Shown: positions 11,285 through 24,070, counted from the stretch's first letter. The stretch: DNA of 64,000 nucleotides from Paralichthys olivaceus (GCF_024713975.1 NC_091098.1:17504316-17568315), one strand, 5' to 3'. Numbers and translations: made by a program. The notes: generated by a model not told the origin, from the sequence alone.

Positions 11285-12981
11285 TCAGGCTCTGGGTTTC
11301 AGTGGACATCCCGGGACGGAGGAGAGGATCTTGCTGAGTTCAGAGCGAAACTGTCTCGTGACCAAAGTGTAGATGAGAGGATCCACCGCAGCCTGCATGC
11401 AGGTCAGCACCACGGCTGAGGTCTCCAGCTCCATCAGCAGCTGTGGGAAACACAGCACAGAGCTCAGGATGGTGCAAGGAAACACAACCAGAATATCTCT
11501 CTTTATGCACAGCAGCATTTTTATCAGTTACAACTGTACTTGATTAATAATCAGTTTTCGATGAATTGCAATTTTCAGAGACTGTGGCGAAATCTGCAAA
11601 TTTGTTCAACCAACAGTCTGAAAACACAGAGATTTACTTTGCAAAGAATGGACACTGTTGATTTATTAATTTTTAGCTGCTACTATGATGCATCATTTCT
11701 ATTTGCACTGACAAACCAGAGTTATAACTGTGCAACAGTCCTGGAGAAATAGTTCTTCAAATTTTCAGTTATAGTTACTTTACACTTTACACTTAGTTTG
11801 GTTGTTGACTCAGTTCTGTTGGATGCTGTGGTTTTTGAAAAGTGATATTTAGTGTTAATTACATGTTGCGGTGCTGCGTTTCTATTTTCCAGATAGTATG
11901 ATATTAAATGAACAACAAAACCCCAGCTCACTCTGCCCGTGTCCTGCCTGGAGAAGACTTTCACCAGCAGAATAACCACCATGGGCATCCAGAAAAGCGT
12001 GAACGCAATGATTATGTAACCAAAACGCTGAGCCACTTTCCCCTCCATCTGTTTCTTCCCCCGTTCCCTGGCCCCTGGTGTCATCAGACACACTGCACCG
12101 ACGATCTCCGGAGGTCTCCCCGGCGCGCACCTGGTGCCAGAGGCTGAGGGCGCACAGGGCGCTCCGGCCTCCGCTACCAGGAGCACCGTGCGGCGGGGCG
12201 GCAGCGGGCTGAAGGGGCCCCCTGGAGCCGGTCCTGACGCCGGGCCGCTCAGCCAGGCCCAGACGTCCTCAGACACCGTCGGTCTCAGCTGGACTCCCCG
12301 TTGGAAAACTTTCTTCCGGTGCTGCCTCACAAGTTTGAATATCCGCACGTAGTGGATGACGATCAAAGTTATACACAGCCCCCACACCGGCGACAGCACG
12401 TAGGGCCCGAACGGATCCGAATACCGGTGGCCGGCGACGTGCGGGCCACAGAGCATGTAAAACTGCGCTTTCTCGGAGAGAGTCAGGGAGACGAGCGCCA
12501 GGACGAGGCCGCTCGCCCAGATGAACAGGATCCAGACACGGACCCTCGCTTTCCGCCGCTCGGTCTGGAAGGGGAAGGCGATGGCCTGGAAGCGCTCCAC
12601 GCTGATGCTGAGCAGCGTGAGCAGCTGGACGCAGCTGCACAGCGCGTAGGTGAACTGCTGCAGGGTGCACACGGGCACCGACACCCGGCGGCCACCCCCG
12701 TAGCGCAGGAGGGAGAAGAGCAGCAGCGGCGTGTCCACGGAGCACTTGAGCAGGTCGCTGGTGGCCAGGCTCACCAGCAGCGCGTTGTTGCAGGTCTGCA
12801 GGCTCTTGGTCCTGAAAACCAACCAACACACCCACAAGTTCCCGGGTAAACCCAGGACTAGTGTCAGAGTTAAGACTGTGCAGTTGAAGAGGAGGAACCA
12901 CAGTTCCGTGCGAGTGTCTCTGTGCGAGGCGGTTTGGTTCCACAAAGTCTGAACATCCATCGTTTCCCCCGAGAGTGACAT
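11285..12981 (-). CDS. class A (rhodopsin-like) G protein-coupled receptor, unnamed
   Basis: Two exons, 12981-11932 and 11440-11285, join in phase 0 (donor GTGAGC, acceptor tttcccacag) to give 401 residues. Seven membrane segments can be seen, with TM1 around LTLTLVLGLPGNLWVCWLVF and TM2 around NNALLVSLATSDLL. The DRY motif is ERF in SISVERFQAIAF, TM6 has FTLFWMPM, and NPxxY is DPLIY in TM7. The expected disulfide pair is VPVCTLQQ and YMLCGPH. The third intracellular loop is long and rich in proline, glycine and alanine. NQT near the start is a glycosylation candidate. In-frame ATGs also occur at 13125 and 12960; 12981 is my choice but not decisive. I do not recognise the ligand class or ortholog. 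Confidence 0.85.
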
Positions 12982-13479
12982 CTCTCTTTCATTCCCCCAG
13001 ATAACCTGTGTCATGGAGTAAATCAGTGTGCTGCACAACGAGGATTTGAGGAAAGTGCTGCACATTGTACAGATTAGTTGAAGGGGGCTTCTGCTTAAAT
13101 GTAATAATTCAAGGGTGTTTTTCATTTTGTCTGGCTCAGCACTGATTGGGTGAATGGTCGGGAGCGGTTGATTAGCTTGTAATCAGGAGCAGGAGTAGTC
13201 TGACCTTGTTGAAGAGATGACACTGTAAACAGCAGTCTGCCCTCCTCCCTCTTCACCTTCCTCTATGAAGACCAGAATAGAGTAATGGCCTTTGATGATG
13301 ATCTTCATACTCTGAAGAAGTTGAGAGGATTTTTCACCACATATTAAAAAAGTAGATTTGAAGTTGCATCATAATGCACATTCAGAAATCTGCCTCGAAA
13401 ATGCCAATTTTTTCTCATCAGGATCCATTATTACATTATTTAATAAGTGAAAATGTAAAACAAACAAAATAAAAAACAC

Positions 13480-13610
13480 CCTATTTCACATTGTTATCTG
13501 GATCCACACCAAAATGAGTTTTTCTCTGACCCATACCACCAAGTTCCATGGAAATCCATCCTGTAGTTTTTGTGTTATCTTGCTGACAGAGGTGAAAACA
13601 TAACTTCTGT
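13480..13610 (+). repeat. degenerate dispersed repeat, copy 2
   Basis: Contains tctggatccacaccaaaat, ctgacccataccaccaagtt, cctgtagtttttgtgttatc and an end like ggtgaaaacataacttc. It is the clearest copy of the five-member family. Between the GPCR and ddx20 (13126-14140) I see no gene; part will be ddx20 3' UTR. Confidence 0.65.
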
Positions 13611-14140
13611 GGCGGAAGCAAGAAATAAGATGGTGTTATCGCTTGTGAATGTGTAAACCAGGTGTAGACCCATTACAGAAAGGGGCTTTGAGACAGATCT
13701 TCCGTGCCAGTCATTTATTAGTGACAGAATTGTGATGTACATGGTATTAATGTGAAGAAAAATATGCAAACCAAGAATGACACTGACCAAAGCATCAAGG
13801 CCCAACAATCCTCCAACTTAAAAAATAAAATGAAACTAAAAAAGTGAGGAATGCCGCAATAATTCTTCATCCACTTAATTCACACCAAAGTTTTGAGGTT
13901 TCATCCCAGGGCCACGCCTCCACAAGGTTTGATGGAAGTAGGTTCAGACACCGATTACAACACAACGTGCTCGATGGAGAAGAAGTAAGTGCAATGTGTT
14001 ACACCAGAAGTGCACAAAAATGACTATGCAAGTCCTGCAGCAGAACTTACATACACACAGACACAACATCATTGGAGTCTGGCTTAGTTCACACAAGAGA
14101 ACATCATCATTAGAAATCCTTATTAACAGTTAAAGACAAG

Positions 14141-17100
14141 TCACTGTTTGAGGAGTTCTTCCATGTAGGCAGCGTTCATGCGATATGCTGCCATCCAGTT
14201 GTGAGCTGCACTGTAGTAGCTTTGGTATCCCTGTGCTGGACAAGGAGACATGCAGGCGTAGTAATCATTCCAAGCTTTGTAGCAGGTTCTCCAGTAAATT
14301 TCAGCACTCGATTCCTCCTTCTCTTCCTCCTCCTCTTCTTCTTCTTCATCATCATCCTCTTCATACCTCTCCCTCTTTCGCTCTCTATTCATCTTTTCAG
14401 AAGGCCTTTTGCTCTGTTTCTCAAACTCTTCTTTCACCTTTCTTGATGCATGTCTGCCAGTCTGTGAGCGAGCGGCCTGATTGTCCTCCCTGTTGGATCT
14501 GACGCTTGGTACAGAGTCACACAAAGTTTTCTCATTTGATTCAAAGGTCCTCTGCTGATATGTTTTTGGCGGAGAGGTATAAACGCTGGGCCTTGGTTTT
14601 GATTTGGGCACAGTTGGTGTGTTTCCAGCATCAGTGTGAGGTTGCGTCACTGCTCTGTGTTCAACTCCTCCGGTGTGATTCAAACCTCCCACCGTCTCGT
14701 CCTCCTGCTGGTTCTCCTCCATGTCCGACTGTGAGCTTGAAGAACTGGAAACCGACCTTGGAGGTGAATGGTTGGATTTCCAGCTTTCTCTTTTTTGTGT
14801 TAAACTTTGAGTTCCGTCATCATTGAGCATGAAGGACTCTCTGTGCCCATTCTGATCATCGCCGCCGTCCACATCTCGACCTCTGAACTCCCTGATGACC
14901 TCCACTGATCTCCCCAGCCCTGTATTAATGAAGCTCCAGAAATCCTGCTCAGCTTCCTCAAAGGTCATAAACCTAGACCTGCAACTCTTGAACGAGCTGA
15001 GCGGAGGGATCTTGGGGAGAGCGTCTTGCAGCTGTTTTTGAGTCTGCACCTCCTGAGGTGGACTCACAGGAGACACTTTCCTCGTAGTCACTTCACCACG
15101 TGCTCCCCTCCTGGTTGGTGGTTGGCTCTTCTCCGGCTTTGTTGGTGCACTTTGCCTGACAGGTTGATCTGGGATGGAGGCGACGGTGGCGGCGGCAGCA
15201 GCAGCAGGCACGTCAGCCTTGACACGCCTCTTCTTCTCCGTCTTGGAGACGAGCTGGGATAAGGAGCCTGGAGTGGAAGCGTCAGTGCAGACATCCCAGT
15301 CACACGGCTCATCCATCAACCCGGGCTCTATGGTGGCTAAAGGGACAGATGATAAATGAGACTGGAACTACTTTACCACATGAATATTAAATAAAAGAAT
15401 GTGTAAAAGGAGAATCAATCTACAAAGAGCACAGAGATGCACATCCTGCATATGAAACATGTAGACGTGTCGACTTACATGGTAATACGGACAAACTCAG
15501 GCCGCACTTTTGAGCAATGGCCATCATCTTGTTCTCCTCCTCACCATGGCAACAGTAGGTCACAGCCAGACCTTGAGTGCCTACAAACAAAACGCAATCC
15601 TGATGAGAACCCATTCACATTACAGTGAGGGATCAAGGAGGGTGTGTATCCAGGGGCAACAGGTGCACGCACACACACGCATGCACATTTTCAGGACAAC
15701 ACACAAGTCAAAAATAGTTCTAATTAACAGCACATTGAGAACCTCATGACATTGGGACGAGGGTTGAACCTGGTAATACTTCAGAGAGTGACGCTAATCT
15801 TCAAATCGGTATTGAAAGCATTTAGAGGAAACTGGTGAAGTAAATCAAGTCTAGTTCAGAGCAACGTAAAGTGACGCAGGTTTTTGGACAGGTATCATAC
15901 TTCAGGAGAGAAACTGATTTCTCCAACACTGAACTGGATTTGTTTTGTTGCTGTATGATCTTTTAAAAAAATGAAAAATATACCAATTTTAAAACAAACC
16001 TGCTGAATATAGGCAACAAAATGACTTTTTCTATTGAAGTGTCAGTAAGAATCACCCTGAAGCTGTGTTAGTTTGGCTACTGAGCCAAGTTAGTCCGCCT
16101 GAAAACAACAGAATGTTTTCTAAACAGAGGACTGACTCAATAATGATGCAACGTCTCTACAGACAGTCTCTCCGCCTCCTGCACTGTGTCATCACTTGGC
16201 TGGTCTCTCTGATAGGATGATGTGAAAAGTTGAAGATGCTGAGTAGTGCTGCCTCTGATGTCTGGCTTCTGCCTTAACCAAACAGTTTTGGGGACTTACC
16301 GAAGCGTCCTGCACGCCCGATTCTGTGCATGTAGGTTTCCCAGTCCTGAGGTACGTCCAGGTTTATCACCAGGTTGACCTTCTCTGCATCTATTCCTCTG
16401 GAAGTCTGTTGGGAAGAGAGGGAGGAAGACGGAGCAAATTGTAAGATGTGCAAAAAGATGCAAGTGATGGGTGACATATTGGGAAGCAGTGCAATGAGCG
16501 ATATGTGCATCTCACCAGGTCAGTGGAGATGAGCACCCTGCATTGGTACTGCTTCAGTTTTGACATCGCCTCCAGCCTCTGGTCCTGACTCAGACCTCCT
16601 GCACAGGTCATCACACACCATCACATTAAATCTCATCAACAGAATCAACTCTGCTGAGACAGACAGCAGTAAAAAAATAATGTTTGTTCTGTCTGTCGCT
16701 AAAGAGAAATCAGACAAATTCTAGAGCTTATACAATGAATCAATAATAAAATATCAGATCATCAAAATCAAGAATTTTTGCTTATAAAATAATCTTTCTC
16801 CTTCCCAGGTTAAATGTCAAACATCCTCTGGTTTCAGTTACTCAGTTGTGAGAACTTATATGTTATATGAACATTCACAAAATCACATTGGAAATTGTGG
16901 TGAACATTTTTATCCAACAGATTTTCCCACCATTAAAATAAAGTTAAAAAAAAAAAATTATAAAGACAATCAATCAATAATGAAAATAGTAACGTAATTA
17001 ATGATTCTCCTCATAAATACGTCTGCTCAATAAAGTCTGAAATGTCCAAAAGTTGCAGGACCTTTAAAAAAAAACAAAGAAGCCAATTTTTTATACAAGT

Positions 17101-20100
17101 ATCAATTATCTTCAAATTCATACAAGGCTACACTATTAATCATTTATCAAAATTTACATTAATGTATTTTCTGTTGACTTATTAACATTTAATTACTTCA
17201 CTGCTCAAAAATATCACTGTTTCTCACCTGAGATACAAACAGCAGGTAAGCCTTTGGAGGACAAGATGTCTGCCAGGTGCTGAGCCCTGAGGAGTAAATC
17301 CAACATCATGTGTAACTGCTTCTCCAAGACACACAAATGATACGCACACACTCTACAACACGTATTCAGTACAGTCATGTGCTACCTTGTGTGTAGATTG
17401 GAGAACACTAGGGCCTGGTTGAATGGGATTTTACTGAACAGCTCCAGTAAGTGCTTCACCTTCTCCTCGAAAACCTTGTGAGGTAACGGATGGGACTGCA
17501 CCAGTTTGTAATACTGCTTCAGACCTGCCAGGGGGCGCACAAGGACAAGATACATTGAGGAGCATTACTCCAAGTAGAGCATAGACTGATTATACACAGT
17601 CTCTGAGGTCTATGAATATCAAGGCTGGTTTCCTGAGTCTCAGAAGGAGCCATTTTCCACTATTATTTTTTTAACACAGTGTAGGAGTCTCTGTTAACCA
17701 GGGAGGTATTTCATTGTTGGTAGATAATGACAACTAGACAAAGCTGATAATTCAAATTCAAATAAAGTGAAATATCCCCCCTGTATATTATTTCCTGGTG
17801 TTTATAGCAGCACACAGGATAACGAGAGAGGGTTTTACCTTTGAGGCCCATGTCACTGGGATTGAGTCGCACAAATGTGGGCTCTCTCATGTAGCGGGTG
17901 AGGTGCTGTGCAAGGGATTCTGGGTAGGTGGCGGAGAGAGCAAGCATCTGTTTGTTCACAGGCAGAGAGGAGAAAATCCAGCTGAGGGGAAAAGTAGGAG
18001 AGAGTAGAGAGTTTCAGCATGTGTGGGTTTTTAAACATGCTGTACATTTTACAGCATACATTTTCAATTATACAGTATATACAGTATGATTATAGATGGT
18101 GAGGTCAATCTTACTTGATCTGCTCCTGGAAGCTGCCCTCCTCCAGGAGCTTGTCTGCCTCATCCAGAACAAACAGCCTGATGCTGGCAGTGGACAACAT
18201 GCCCAACTCTATGAGCTGCTTGATCCGACCTGTGCACACAACCACAACTACATGCATGACATTCACATAAACAGATTACGCCCATCTGTTGATATTCCAC
18301 TGGCCTCTCTTACCTGGTGAGCCCACAGCTATATGGCACTTCTTCAGATGGGGTTTGTCCTGACTTACGGGCCGACCTCCGATAAAAACGTGGCACTGCA
18401 GACCCTCCATGGCACAGCCTACGGCCATCACTACTGAGTGGATCTGCACCGCTATCTCACGGGTCGGAGCCAAAACAAGAACCTGCAGACGGGAAAAGAT
18501 TTCATTTATTTTGAGAAAGTTAGTCGTCAACAACCACCTACATATCGAGAAATTAGAAGCAGATTAAAGAGAGACAGGTGCTGGGTGGTTCCTAGTCAGT
18601 AATACCAAACAGCTTATAAGATTATGTTCCACTAGAATGCAGCCGGTTGATCAACAAAGCCAGATGCACATCCCCTTTATCAATCACTGTCCAATTTATT
18701 CTTTTCACACTGAGCAGCTTAAACTCATCAGATTAAAACCAAAGATCAGACATAAAGTGATTACTGCTCATGACCATCTGTTAAATAAAAATAAAAGATG
18801 TAAACTACCAAATAAAACTTTGTTTGCTCATGTTTATCATTGTGAGATACCTGTACACCTATCTGCAAATATTAAAAAGTGAGGTATAAAAGAAAAGAAA
18901 AACTAACTCTGGGCCTCAACTCAAACTCCAGGTAAACCTCCATTTCTCCATCTATTCCACATCTCATCTTGACCTCCACAGTGAAGTGAAATAGCTCACC
19001 TGAGTTGCAGGATTCTCCAGGACCAGAGAGTCCAAGGCGATGGTGCAGAACACGCACGTCTTTCCCGTACCAGACTTGGCCTGTACAATCAGATCTGCAG
19101 CAGCGGGTGGACAGAGTGAGTTAAACAACAATTTGCCATTATAACCACAATCCCAACTTTGACCCACACTATTGCTTAAAGCTGATTCAGGGCAATAGCG
19201 ATGCTTCATGTCATAATGTGCTACATCAAATCAAGTGCAATGTAACAGTGTAAAAGTAAAGGCCTTTTGCCGACATATATACTATAAAGCTTTAAACACC
19301 AATAATAATTATATTTGTGTGTGTGCGTGCGTGTCAGATGCTGCGTTGATGTTTATTTAGCAACACAAAACAGGTTGATTGGCTGAATATACAGATGATA
19401 ATAATTTAGACAACCATCAGAAACCGAAATGATTGAAAACGTGCGGATTAATCCATTACTCTGTATTCCTGTTATTGATGGTACCAGTCAGTGGAAATGG
19501 GAAAAGGAAAAGAGACCAGAAACCATTGAAAGTAAGTCTGGTTTTACTGTAAATACTTTATATTGAGAAATAGTCCCAATGAAAAGCTTGGTTCTGTGGA
19601 TTATCCAGATTAACACTGGACACTTCCTAGTAAATTAGCCTAATGTGTGTGTGTGTGTGTGTATATATAAGTATGTAATTGTGCTGTAATATTGAAGTGT
19701 CATAACAGAAAATATCCTTTATTAGTCTCACAGTGGGGACATTCACAGTATTACAGCAGCAAAAGTCAAAAACAGGCATCATCAGTAAGTAATAATGCAA
19801 CACTTAAAGGTGAGGAATATAAAAACAACGAGAATGAACGGATTGCATATGAGCCATTGTTTTGCACAGACAGAATGAATAGAGCACATCTGTTGCCAGA
19901 TGTTGTGTGTTGCTAAATAAACAGCTTGTTACAGATGGAGAGTTTCCAGAACGCACCCAGTCCGCAGCGGCCCAGCGGGATGGCCTTCAGCTGGATGGGG
20001 GAGGGTTTCCGGAAGCCTGCCGCCGACAGTCCGTCCAGCACGGCCGGGGACAGCAGCAGGGAGCCGAAGTCGATCCCCTCCGATAGAAGCACATCGTCGG

Positions 20101-20152
20101 TTCGCTTTCGAGTTTCTATGTCGTGGGCTGCCTTCTTCATGGAGGACGCCAT
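14141..20152 (-). CDS. ddx20: DEAD-box RNA helicase DDX20 / Gemin3
   Basis: Gemin3 is the ATP-dependent RNA helicase of the SMN complex, which loads Sm rings on snRNAs in cytoplasm and Cajal bodies. Eleven exons join in frame (800 aa; human about 824): 20152-19957, 19094-19000, 18482-18314, 18229-18115, 17981-17839, 17524-17386, 17286-17228, 16598-16516, 16405-16300, 15580-15479, 15336-14141. Every helicase motif is present: Q motif [14 protein letters not shown], motif I AKSGTGKT, Ia [48 protein letters not shown]. The last exon is a low-complexity tail with an acidic E/D run and the conserved end around [18 protein letters not shown]. The start is the first ATG (MASSMKK); upstream only a GTG is in frame. 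It is tail-to-tail with kcnd3 and head-to-head with parapinopsin. Confidence 0.96.
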
Positions 20153-20310
20153 GTTGACTGGACTGTTTTTACCGCCGGCGATCAAACCCACATCCGGTTT
20201 AAAGTGCTGCAGCAGAGCCGCGCCTCCACCGCCCTCTAGCGACTGGGAGGGGGAGTGATCCCTGTGTGAATCCAGTTAGGTGGAGAAAAAAAGGTTAAAA
20301 AAACAAAGAA

Positions 20311-20672
20311 TTAAAGGTTCAGTGTGTAAGATTTAGGTGAAAGGGATCTATTGGCAGAAACTGAAAATAAAATAATCCTAGTGATGTTTTCACTTGTGGA
20401 TACCATCAAAATTGTACGAATTGTTATTTGCTTTACCCGAGAATGAGCCATTTATATTCAAATACTTTATATTCACACCTGGAGTGGCTCCTCTTTATTG
20501 AGGCATCCATGTTTTGTTTTTTTACAGTATCCCAAACCAAACACATTTTGAGTTTTATGACAACTGAAGGTTCCACATGTTCTCTATCATGTTTGGAAGG
20601 GGAGGGTGAGGTGAGGGGTATTCAGCTGCAACATGCTACTTCACCACTAAATTCCACACACTGAACCTTTAA
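20311..20672. mobile_element. short inverted-repeat element with TTAA ends
   Basis: The ends TTAAAGGTTCAGTGTGT and its near-complement, ending CACACACTGAACCTTTAA, form inverted repeats of about 30 bp with a few mismatches. TTAA at both outer ends fits a piggyBac-style target, but the duplication is ambiguous because the ends themselves are palindromic. There is no transposase. It sits in the 1.3-kb intergenic space between ddx20 and parapinopsin, near both promoters. Confidence 0.7.
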
Positions 20673-21424
20673 AGAATTTGTAAGCCTAAGCACTGATGGT
20701 GAAAAAAGGGTCCCTTGCAAAGACGTATAAAAGCTTGAGTTTAAATGCTCTATACTTCGCTTCACTCTGACATCGGACCTCTTTAAAAAGTGGGGAATTA
20801 GAAACACATTGACAGGCATCCACTTTTATTTGCAGACCAACAGTCTATGCTAGATTCAAAACCAGATACCTGTCACTTACTTTGTTGTGTCCCTGAGTAC
20901 GCAGAATTAAAGTGAAGCCTGATCATGCAGGGTAATTCAGTGTTTACAATAATGCTTCTGTGCCTAATTAACACACATGCATTTAACCATCCCTCCTTCA
21001 TTACTCAGTGGCAGCTGTAAACCCAGCAATCATGGAAAGCGCAGCCTTAGAGGATATTAGAGAGAATTATCGCCTTCACATTCCGGATCTTCAGATTTGT
21101 TTTTTAAGAACTAAATGTCATGATATTAAGCCTCTTACTGGGCTCTCTTATTAAATGAGATCCATCTCCTATACTCTTGCATTTGTGCTGCACCCAGACA
21201 AACATGGTGCATCTGTACCTCCTGTATGCACCTGCCTCTCATTGCTTTTCTTATGTTTTATATTGTGTGAAGCACTTGCCTTTACCTGAGTACATTTCTG
21301 GACTTGGATTGGATTTGTTTTGAGCTGTTACTGGACCCCTGACACTTTATTTATTTTACCAGGAGGCAGTTGTGGCATCGGCCAGCAGCACCACTGTGTC
21401 ATCCACACATCTACACCAAGCAAA

Positions 21425-23335
21425 ATGGAGACTGTTGCCCTCCAGAGAAACTCCTCATCGTCTCACAGCTCAGACGACGCAGAGCTCCTCTCTCAGACTG
21501 GCTTCACAATACTGGCCGTTATCATGGGTGTGTTTTCTGTAGCGGGGATCATCCTCAATGTCCTGGTGGTCGTGGTGACAGTGAGACACAGACAGCTGAG
21601 GCAGCCACTCAGCTACGCGCTGGTTAACTTGGCCATATGTGACCTGGGCTGTGCTGTGTTTGGAGGTCTGCCCACCACAATGACCAGCGCCATGGGATAC
21701 TTCAGTCTGGGACGTGTGGGCTGTGTGCTGGAGGGCTTTGCTGTCGCCTTTTTTGGTGAGTCTGCAACAATTTTATTTGCATGTGAGCTTGTTAGTACTT
21801 TACACACAGTTCCGTATAGCTTGCTCTAATGCTTTCAAGAAGAGAGGTTCCCAGGATAAACCTGACGGACCTCAGGAGCAATTCATTGAGCAAGAAATGT
21901 GAAAATTAAAGTTATGTTACCGAAATCCATATTTTTCAGTCATATTTGTTTTTAAGAGACTTGAAACTGTTATTTAAAAAAACCATCTGAGAAGTTTCGA
22001 GTTGGAATCATTTTTTGGTAGAACTTTTAAAAAAGTGTGAAATCTAATAATTGACACATCTTTTTTGTTAGAGGGACACAAGCCAAAAAAACGGTCTGAC
22101 TTTACATTGTATTTTATATCTTTTTTTGTTTTATATAAAATTTAATTCATAAAGAGTTGAAAATACAGCTCCTATAAATTGAGGAGTATAATAACAAATT
22201 GCATAAAATGTAAATGCTCAAAATTGTACTTATATTGAATTTGTTGTTGTCATTGATTCAACTAAGTTTTGACCAAATGTATTTGAGTCTTTAATTCCAC
22301 CATCTTTTCTTCCAGGTATTGCAAGTCTTTGTACAATAGGAGTTATTTCTGTTGAACGCTACATAGTGGTGTGTTATCCCATGGGTGCTGTCCTGTTCCA
22401 GACCAGGTATTTAACATCCAGATCTCACTGAGCTGCATCACACTGAGTGAACAAAAACTTTACTGCTCCACCAGCACAAACTGAATCATTCCCTCTGCTC
22501 TCCTCAGACATGCAGTTGCAGGAGTGGTGCTGTCCTGGGTCTGGTCGTTCGTGTGGAACACTCCACCTCTGTTTGGTTGGGGAAGTTATGAGCTGGAGGG
22601 AATAAAGACTTCCTGTGCCCCCAATTGGTACAATCGTGATGTTGGCAACATGTCCTACATCATCATGTACTTTTTCCTTTGTTTTGCCATACCCTTCTCC
22701 ATCATCACTGTGTCCTACTCGCGTCTCTTGTGGACTCTCCGTCAGGTGAGAGACAGACATATGATGGACACAGCATATTCTTGTTGATGTCATAATAAAA
22801 TGTTTGTGTATCTTGGTCTCCTAGGTGACCAAGCTGCAGGTATCTGAGGCTGGGAGGACAAATCGTGTGGAGGTGCAGGTGGCACGTATGGTGGTAGTGA
22901 TGGTTTTGGCCTTCTTAGTCACCTGGCTGCCATATGCTGCCATGGCCTCGGCTGTCATCATAGACCCCAACTTCTATATTGACCCGGTGATCGCAACCAT
23001 ACCTGTTTATTTGGCTAAAAGCAGCACGGTCTACAACCCCATCATTTATGTTTTCATGAACAGACAGGTAACCCTTCATTATGAACACGTATACTCACAT
23101 ATAAAAAGAGAACGATAATAAATTCAACATATACAATCATGTATCTTCATTCCCTTGTTTTAACCATGCGTGTTTTAACCATGTGTGTTTTCAGTTTCGA
23201 GCATACGCTGTACCTACAATTTTGTGTGGCTGGAACCCATGGGCCTCAGACCCACAGATGTCTGAGGGTGAGACGACTGTCGCCACTCTCAACAAGAGCC
23301 AGAAAGTCTCATCTAAACAATCTTTAAAAGAATAA
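21425..23335 (+). CDS. parapinopsin: parapinopsin, non-visual bistable opsin
   Basis: Parapinopsin is a UV/blue-sensitive, bistable photoreceptor of pineal cells in fish, lampreys and amphibians. Exons 21425-21755, 22316-22406, 22508-22745, 22825-23067 and 23195-23335 join in frame to 347 residues. TM3 has GRVGCVLEGFAVAFFG, which keeps the Glu113-equivalent counterion. Loop 2 has WGSYELEG, which keeps the Glu181 equivalent, then the disulfide Cys in TSCAP. DRY is ERY. TM7 carries the retinal-binding Lys in YLAKSSTVYNPIIYVF. The tail has FRAYAVP and NPWASD. Sequence and intron layout fit the catfish parapinopsin type. A 5' UTR exon may begin after the acceptor-like ttttaccag near 21361. Fish have two paralogs and I cannot say which this is. 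Confidence 0.93.
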
Positions 23336-23884
23336 GAGTGTATAAATGCACTGTTGGCTCATCCATGAAGAAATATCAGGTCATCTGAACTCCCAACCAA
23401 CTCCCTGTTTACTGGACTGTAAGTAAAGATTTATTCTCCAACGTAAGAATAATACTGAGTCTAATGTCGATGCAAGCAATGAAGGATGCTTCAAATTCTG
23501 TCCCATGTATTTATATAAGTGAAAATGCAGAAACTGAAAGCTGTGAAAATGAAAGAAACCATTACCATGAGACTCCCTGTGTGCTGAAAGTCAAAACTTT
23601 TCTTGTTTCGTGACAATGAAGACTACCCCCTGGGCTTGTTCTGTGATGAATATATTTCTGATGATGAATTATTTATACACTAAAATTTAAAATATGAATG
23701 AACATGTTTTTTCTGTTTATGAATACTTTAAAGACTCTAAGCCTAGTGTGAGCCACATCCTCATCCTGTCCTTAAGTCTTTAACTAACATAGTGTAAATT
23801 CAAATTAAAACATACAAACATTACTTTGTTCATAGGGCCAACATGTAACCTGTAACTGTATTTTCTGAATTTTTGCTTATATTC

Positions 23885-23890
23885 AATAAA
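23885..23890 (+). terminator. parapinopsin: candidate parapinopsin poly(A) signal
   Basis: AATAAA lies 550 bases after the stop in AT-rich sequence. No better signal lies closer to the stop except weak variants. Confidence 0.5.
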
Positions 23891-24064
23891 TATATAAAAA
23901 TTTGGGAAATCATATAATAAACATTTGTTCCATGTTGAGACAAATTCTTTCCAAAAGTTTGAATCAACATACATAGCTGATGTTGTAATCGGTCACACTT
24001 ACAGTACATTTTTCAAGGATTTATGACAAGAGAAAAAAGTACTAACAGTATTTTTTTTTTATTC

Positions 24065-24070
24065 TTTATT
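24065..24070 (-). terminator. cdk16: candidate cdk16 poly(A) signal
   Basis: TTTATT on the plus strand reads AATAAA on the minus; a second overlaps at 24058-24063. That would give cdk16 a 3' UTR of about 2.7 kb and leave only ~170 bases between it and the opposing parapinopsin signal. Confidence 0.5.

Noticed and set aside
12269..12943. 224-residue open frame on the minus strand and a 182-residue frame on the plus strand over the GPCR exon
   Set aside because: Both are shadows of the GC-rich receptor reading frame, with biased composition and no family motifs.
14176..14502. Frames rich in Lys/Arg or Leu/Phe at the end of ddx20
   Set aside because: They are other-frame readings of the acidic E/D run in the last ddx20 exon.
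20153..20191. Upstream extension of ddx20 by 13 codons
   Set aside because: The first codon is GTG; the first ATG is at 20152.
21320..21424. Upstream extension of the parapinopsin frame
   Set aside because: It begins at TTG rather than ATG and crosses an acceptor-like ttttaccag. The ATG at 21425 fits the family start.
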